Of a stretch of DNA of 58,855 nt, positions 55,340 through 58,855 are shown piece after piece (the stretch's first letter is position 1; each line of letters starts with the position of its first letter). This DNA is from a virus: IMG/VR virus record IMGVR_UViG_3300036915_000009, positions 1 through 58,855 of that record, one strand, 5' to 3'. The translations under genes and the position numbers were made by a program. The notes under the pieces were generated by a model. That model was not told the origin of the DNA, made no database searches, and saw only the letters and a program-made list of their open reading frames with translations.

Positions 55340-55397
55340 TCACCAAGTGGTCCCCACCCTGTGGATATGACTCACAGCAGGGTGGGGGACTTGGTGA
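55340..55397. promoter_or_regulatory. Long dyad between replication operon segments
   Basis: TCACCAAGT (55340-55348) and ACTTGGTGA (55389-55397) enclose CCCCACCCTG/CAGGGTGGGGG and inner CTGTG/CACAG. The whole unit can fold as one hairpin with small bulges. It is in the 193-bp gap between 55291 and 55485. No T-run follows on either strand, so an operator, recombination site or origin structure is as likely as a terminator. Confidence 0.5.
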
Positions 55398-55474
55398 TGT
55401 TCTCGCCCTGCCACGAGCGTAAGGGCAGATCGACCGCGCTAGCAAGCCAAAGGCCGCCGAGTGATCTCGTTTGC

Positions 55475-55486
55475 GATCCATGGATC
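55475..55486. repeat. GATCCATGGATC palindrome, copy 5
   Basis: Exact copy overlapping the stop codon of the last gene in the DnaB operon (55485). It lies 78 bp from the long dyad, so the operon end carries both. Consistent with an end-of-operon site. Confidence 0.75.
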
Positions 55487-55781
55487 ACGCTGGCTCTGCT
55501 GGCTCCGGATCGGGTGGCAGATAGTCGCAGCCGTGAATGTGCACCGTGGTGTTGGCGGGAAGGGCCTTGAGTAAGCTCGTCGCAACTGGCTCGGGCTCGG
55601 TGCCACGGCTGAGATCCAGCACGAGCCCGGCCTCCACCACCAGTTCGAGCGTGGAATGACCGCGGTTGCAATCGTGACTCCAGCGCAATTGGCTGATGTA
55701 AGCGCTGATGTCCACGCCTTCGATGCTGATGCGGGTGCCTTCGTTGGTGCCGTCGCTGCTGATGACGATGGGCGTGGTCAT
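55485..55781 (-). CDS. Hypothetical protein at the end of the helicase operon
   Basis: The 98-aa product has PIVISSDGTNEGTRISIEGV, LRWSHDCNRGHSTLELVVEA and a C-terminal Pro-rich end. It is ATGA-coupled to a small helical gene. A small beta-sheet protein; no family known to me. Confidence 0.55.
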   Translation of the reverse strand: MTTPIVISSDGTNEGTRISIEGVDISAYISQLRWSHDCNRGHSTLELVVEAGLVLDLSRGTEPEPVATSLLKALPANTTVHIHGCDYLPPDPEPAEPA

Positions 55782-56071
55782 GTCGTTGACGCCTGCTGCT
55801 GGTTCGCTTCCTCAGCGCGGCGAGCTGCTACTGCGGCCAGTTCCTGCGCTTCTGCGGCCAGGGTCTTTGCGATGTCGCTCAGCATCGCCTCCTGGTTGCG
55901 CAGTAGCTCAAAGCCCATCGTGCGCTCCATGGAGTCCCCCCGCTGCAGCCGCTTGCGGCCTTGTGCGACCCACTCCCCAATGCTGAGAATCAGCGCTGCT
56001 AGCGCCGTCCGTTCCTTGCTCAGCGTTATCAAGACTTCACTGGTCATAGCTGTGGCTGCTTCACTGGTCAT
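55778..56071 (-). CDS. Small helical protein next to the helicase
   Basis: The 97-aa product is helical: LSKERTALAALILSIGEWVA, RTMGFELLRNQEAMLSDIAK and an Ala/Glu-rich coiled end. ATGA-coupled to the DnaB gene. It could be a helicase accessory such as a loader fragment, but no motif supports that. Confidence 0.5.
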   Translation of the reverse strand: MTSEAATAMTSEVLITLSKERTALAALILSIGEWVAQGRKRLQRGDSMERTMGFELLRNQEAMLSDIAKTLAAEAQELAAVAARRAEEANQQQASTT

Positions 56072-57459
56072 AGCTCTGGCTCCTCTTCTCGGTTCTCTAG
56101 ATCGTCGTAATTGAAACCCGCTTGCTCATCGAGATCGAGGAAGCGGACGCACCAGGGTTGCCATTGCACGGTAACGCTGCCAGCGCTGACGTTGCGACCC
56201 TTGGCGAGGATGAGATCGGTTTCTCCTCGCTCCTCGCCCTCCACCTCGTCGCGATGAACGAAAAGCACCTTGTCCGCGTCCTGCTCAAGGGCGCCCGATC
56301 CACGCAAGTCCGCCAGCGTGGGGCGCTTGTCCGATCGGTCGCGCTGGCCGCGGTTGAGTTGCGAGAGCGCCACCACCGTAACGCCGAACTCCTTCGCTAG
56401 CAGCTTCAGCGCTCGGCTGATCCGTTCGAGTTCGTCGCTGCGGCTCAGGCCCCGCCAGTTCGCCTCAGGGCCCATCAACTGGACGTAATCCACCACCACC
56501 AGACCGAGCTTGCCTTGCTCGTGCTCGCTTCGAAGCCGACTCGCATGGCGGCGTACCCGAGAGCGCAAGCGGCTCGGCGTCAGCTGGCTGCCATCGTCCA
56601 CGATGACGGGCAGGCGCGCGAGATCTACCGTGGCTTGCATGACTTGCGACCACTGCGCCGAGGACAGTTGGCGGCGCTGGAGGTGCGAGAGCCCTACCCC
56701 GCTCGCGGCACTGGTCATGCGCTCGCCCAGTTCGTCGCGTCCCATCTCCAGCGAGAACACCACGCCATGACAATGGCGCTTGGCCGCTGCTGCTACGAGC
56801 CCCATGGCAAGCGCGGTCTTGCCCTGACCGGGGCGGCCGGCGACATACCAAAGCTCTCCCGGCACAAGGCCGAGCGTCATCGTGTCCAGCTCGGTCAAGC
56901 CGGTGGTGTTGCCCCGCGAGCGATGCTCTCGATCGGGGGCCAAGGCTTCGCGCGTGCCATCCATGACCTCGCGCAGCGTGCCGCTCGTTTCACGGTCGAC
57001 CCGTCCAGCAGCTGCGGCGAAGATCTCCGCCTCGCATTGGTTCAAGAAGGCTGGCACGTCCGCCGTCGTCTCCGGCTCCTGCGCCTGCGCCAGTAGTCCC
57101 TGCAGGCACGCCCGCATCCGTCGCAAGTCGCCTAGCCTGCGCACGATGCGCGCATGGCCCACCACGTTGCCGACCGATGGCGTGGCATCGACGAGCTGGG
57201 CGACGAACGCGGTTCCCCCGATGCGAGAAAGCGCGCCATTGGCTTCCAGCTGATGGCACAGCGTGACCACATCGATCACGCTGCCCACACTGTCCAGTTC
57301 CACCAGCGCCTCGAACACAAGCCGATGCTGGATCAGCCAAAAGTCCTCGGCGTCGAGTTCGTCGCGAACCTCGTCCAAACGCTCTGGCGCGAGCACTACG
57401 GCCGAGAGCACCGCGGCCTCGGCGTCCACGTTCTGCGCGGCTTCGTTCGTTCTAGCCAA
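56068..57459 (-). CDS. dnaB: Replicative DNA helicase, DnaB type
   Basis: The 463-aa product begins with DAEAAVLSAVVLAPERLDEV (N-terminal DnaB domain) and has TTGLTELDTMTLGLVPGELW, AGRPGQGKTALAMGL (Walker A), GVVFSLEMGRDELGERMTSA, GLVVVDYVQLM (Walker B), TVVALSQLNRGQRDRSDKRP and LADLRGSGALEQDADKVLF. It is a hexameric 5'-3' helicase that drives phage replication with the initiator at the window ends. All motifs for ATP hydrolysis appear intact. It overlaps the methylase gene by 8 nt. Confidence 0.93.
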   Translation of the reverse strand: MARTNEAAQNVDAEAAVLSAVVLAPERLDEVRDELDAEDFWLIQHRLVFEALVELDSVGSVIDVVTLCHQLEANGALSRIGGTAFVAQLVDATPSVGNVVGHARIVRRLGDLRRMRACLQGLLAQAQEPETTADVPAFLNQCEAEIFAAAAGRVDRETSGTLREVMDGTREALAPDREHRSRGNTTGLTELDTMTLGLVPGELWYVAGRPGQGKTALAMGLVAAAAKRHCHGVVFSLEMGRDELGERMTSAASGVGLSHLQRRQLSSAQWSQVMQATVDLARLPVIVDDGSQLTPSRLRSRVRRHASRLRSEHEQGKLGLVVVDYVQLMGPEANWRGLSRSDELERISRALKLLAKEFGVTVVALSQLNRGQRDRSDKRPTLADLRGSGALEQDADKVLFVHRDEVEGEERGETDLILAKGRNVSAGSVTVQWQPWCVRFLDLDEQAGFNYDDLENREEEPEL

Positions 57460-58249
57460 GCGTCGACCTCAGCACATCCCATGCCGCCGCAGCCACGATC
57501 GGAACTTGTCCGTTGCCAGTGGCTCTAATGCGGTCCATCCGGTGGGCCACGCCATCAGCCACTCGCGTAAGATCAGGGAAGCTCCCCCAAAGCGCTTCTC
57601 TAAACTCAAACGCTTCTTCCCGACCCTTCCGGCGGAGCCGCCCTGATTGTAACCGTACGTGTAAGCCGTTGGCGTCGGCAGCATCGCTAGCAACCTTTGC
57701 GTGGGCTGGCCAGGTGCGTGCCATGTATAAGGGGAGAGCTCGTTCGCCTTCGTGGTCGGCGTTGGCAACAATCCACATTCGGCGGCGCTCGTGCGGCGCA
57801 CCGAAGTGATCAGCACCGAGCACGCCCCACGCCACGCGATACCCCAAGCGGGTAAGCCCTTCGATGACGAGGTCCAGGCCGCGAGTTCTGAGATGCGGGG
57901 AGTTCTCGGCAAACACCCACTGAGGCCCCACCTCGTCAACGATGCGGAGCATCTCTCGCCATAGCCCCGAGCGCTCGCTTTCGATTCCCGCCCGTTTGCC
58001 GGCGCTAGAGATGTCCTGGCAAGGGAAGCCGCCGGAAATAACATCAACTGCACCCCGCCACGGCCGGCCATCGAAGGTGCGGATGTCACTCCAGATCGGG
58101 AAGCTCGGCAGACAGCCGTCGAGCTGGCGTTGGCGCAGCGTGCGGGCGCAATAACTGTCGATCTCGACCCCGCCGATCGGAGCCCAGCCAAGTAGGTGGC
58201 CAGCGAGCAACCCGCCACCTGCTCCGGCGAAAAGTGCCAGCTCATTCAT
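57452..58249 (-). CDS. DNA cytosine-5 methyltransferase (frame A)
   Basis: The 265-aa product has motif I ELALFAGAGGGLLAGHLLGW, motif IV ISGGFPCQDISSAGKRAGIE with catalytic Cys, motif VI FAENSPHL, motif VIII GADHFGAPHERRRMWIVANA and motif X DRIRATGNGQVPIVAAAAWD. It probably methylates phage DNA to avoid restriction. A +1 reading frame in the last third also looks conserved (next entry). The start at 58249 overlaps the upstream gene by ATGA. Confidence 0.87.
   Translation of the reverse strand: MNELALFAGAGGGLLAGHLLGWAPIGGVEIDSYCARTLRQRQLDGCLPSFPIWSDIRTFDGRPWRGAVDVISGGFPCQDISSAGKRAGIESERSGLWREMLRIVDEVGPQWVFAENSPHLRTRGLDLVIEGLTRLGYRVAWGVLGADHFGAPHERRRMWIVANADHEGERALPLYMARTWPAHAKVASDAADANGLHVRLQSGRLRRKGREEAFEFREALWGSFPDLTRVADGVAHRMDRIRATGNGQVPIVAAAAWDVLRSTLG
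57469..57790 (-). other. Alternative conserved-looking +1 frame in the methylase C-terminus
   Basis: In the +1 frame relative to the methylase, this interval reads GLLPTPTTKANELSPYTWHA, LLAMLPTPTAYTYGYNQGGS and ASLILREWLMAWPTGWTALE, LATDKFRSWLRRHGMC. I recall LPTPTA, YGxNQGG and EWLMGWPxGWT from C-terminal regions of other phage cytosine methylases. The start border is approximate. It would be reached by a frameshift from the methylase or by internal initiation. Confidence 0.5.
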
Positions 58250-58437
58250 TCGCCGCCTTGTGTGTGACGCCGCACGATGTGGTTGGCTTCGAGCAGGCCG
58301 ACGCCGAACACCTTGCTGATCGCTTCGACCAGTTGCCAGTGGGTTGCACCAAAGCATCTCGATTGCTGCACCAAGCGCTTCACCAGTTCGTCGTCCTTCA
58401 ATGGCTCCGGAAGCCCTGCCTCGATCTCGTGCTTCAT
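58246..58437 (-). CDS. Small hypothetical protein between replication and methylase genes
   Basis: The 63-aa product is ATGA-coupled on both sides. KDDELVKRLVQQSRCFGATH and VFGVGLLEANHIVRRHTQG look helical. No motif; operon position suggests a role with replication or modification. Confidence 0.5.
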   Translation of the reverse strand: MKHEIEAGLPEPLKDDELVKRLVQQSRCFGATHWQLVEAISKVFGVGLLEANHIVRRHTQGGE

Positions 58438-58855
58438 GCGAACAGCTGGGTGACGTTGGTTTCGAACTCCTCCGGTACCGGCGCAGCGCTTTCCGTTTTG
58501 GCCTTGGATCGCGCGAGAGCGGCCTGGTAAGCGGCTTTGCGAGCTTCCGTCCTCGCATCACGCTGGATCGGTTTCAGCCCCTTCACCTCCGCCACCTTGC
58601 GCAAGCGGTTGCGGTAGCACGCTTGCCAGTCGGTCATCATTTTGCCGTTGGCTCGCCAGTAGTCCACGAACTCTTCGCGGCACCGAAGCTCGTAAGCTTG
58701 CGAGAACCCGAGTTCCTCCGCCTTCGCCAGCACCGAAGCGTTTGGGGCGAAGTCTGCAGCTATCCGGCTTTTCCCTCGGTTCGACGAGCCTGACAAGCGG
58801 GTATTTTTCGACCTTGGATCATCATCCACCTCGTTCTGAGCGGGGGGGTTATGAA
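58434..58855 (-). CDS. Replication protein, C-terminal part (runs off right edge)
   Basis: The frame is open to the right edge (about 140 codons). After an acidic/basic linker, SRIAADFAPNASVLAKAEEL, then EEFVDYWRANGKMMTDWQAC and YRNRLRKVAEVKG match the C-terminal domain of phage replication initiators and DnaT-type primosomal proteins. The left edge has the N-terminal part on the same strand. Joining end to end leaves the frame off by one base; an extra C in the C7 tract (minus strand) would restore it. This is the probable initiator for the DnaB helicase. Confidence 0.75.
   Translation of the reverse strand, partial: HNPPAQNEVDDDPRSKNTRLSGSSNRGKSRIAADFAPNASVLAKAEELGFSQAYELRCREEFVDYWRANGKMMTDWQACYRNRLRKVAEVKGLKPIQRDARTEARKAAYQAALARSKAKTESAAPVPEEFETNVTQLFA

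Noticed and set aside
1-58855. Direct terminal repeats
   Set aside because: The first and last 50 bases share no identical stretch, so a terminally redundant linear form is not visible.
1-58855. Integrase, transposase or CRISPR array
   Set aside because: No tyrosine/serine recombinase, Mu A-like protein or regularly spaced repeat array was recognised.

Overview
The window reads as an essentially complete, tightly packed genome of a tailed phage with a contractile tail. It is about 62-63% GC by eye and holds roughly 75 genes, many joined by ATGA or GTGA stop/start overlaps. The virion module follows the gene order of phage Mu: protease/scaffold, major capsid, gp36, gpG-like, gp37, sheath, tube, frameshifted chaperone, tape measure, gp43, gp44, spike, gp47, gp48. 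No transposase, integrase, tRNA or CRISPR was seen. A Cys-rich lipoprotein built of CxxDxDC repeats resembles secreted proteins of Myxococcota, so a myxobacterial host is a guess. Both window edges cut a minus-strand gene: the left edge holds the N-terminal half of a replication-initiator-like protein and the right edge a matching C-terminal half. The molecule is therefore probably circular or circularly permuted and was opened inside that gene.

Layout. 1-0.6 kb (-): start of the replication gene and a ribbon-helix-helix regulator. 1.0-7.1 kb (+): recombination/early operon (YqaJ exonuclease, Dam-type methylase, annealing-protein candidate, DHH phosphoesterase, small genes) ending in the lipoprotein. 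7.1-7.4 kb: parS-like CACGTG array. 7.4-10.2 kb: small genes, a gp25-like wedge gene on the plus strand, and lysis genes (amidase, overlapping membrane protein genes, lysozyme-like enzyme). 10.4-43 kb (-): late virion genes from terminase to tail fibres, interrupted by two plus-strand cassettes (20.8-22.1 and 38.5-39.9 kb). 43-44.7 kb (-): ABC-ATPase/GNAT fusion and ParB-like protein. 45-50.5 kb (+): accessory island of small, often acidic proteins with a common leader sequence. 50.5-58.9 kb (-): RuvC-like nuclease, many small genes, DnaB helicase, cytosine methylase and the replication protein.

The most unusual content is non-coding or dual-coding. A 12-bp palindrome (GATCCATGGATC) occurs five times, mostly at the 3' ends of transcription units. 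An ACCAAGACCA leader sits directly in front of many start codons. A GGTAGGCGCGCC element, usually in a hairpin, precedes the capsid, decoration, sheath and another late gene. Three CACGTG boxes lie exactly 14 nt apart. A cytosine methylase C-terminus looks conserved in two reading frames. The lysis cluster contains two almost fully overlapping same-strand genes. A plausible scheme is early recombination and replication arms, a late arm controlled through the leader hairpins and end-of-operon palindromes, and a modular accessory arm expressed from stereotyped leaders.
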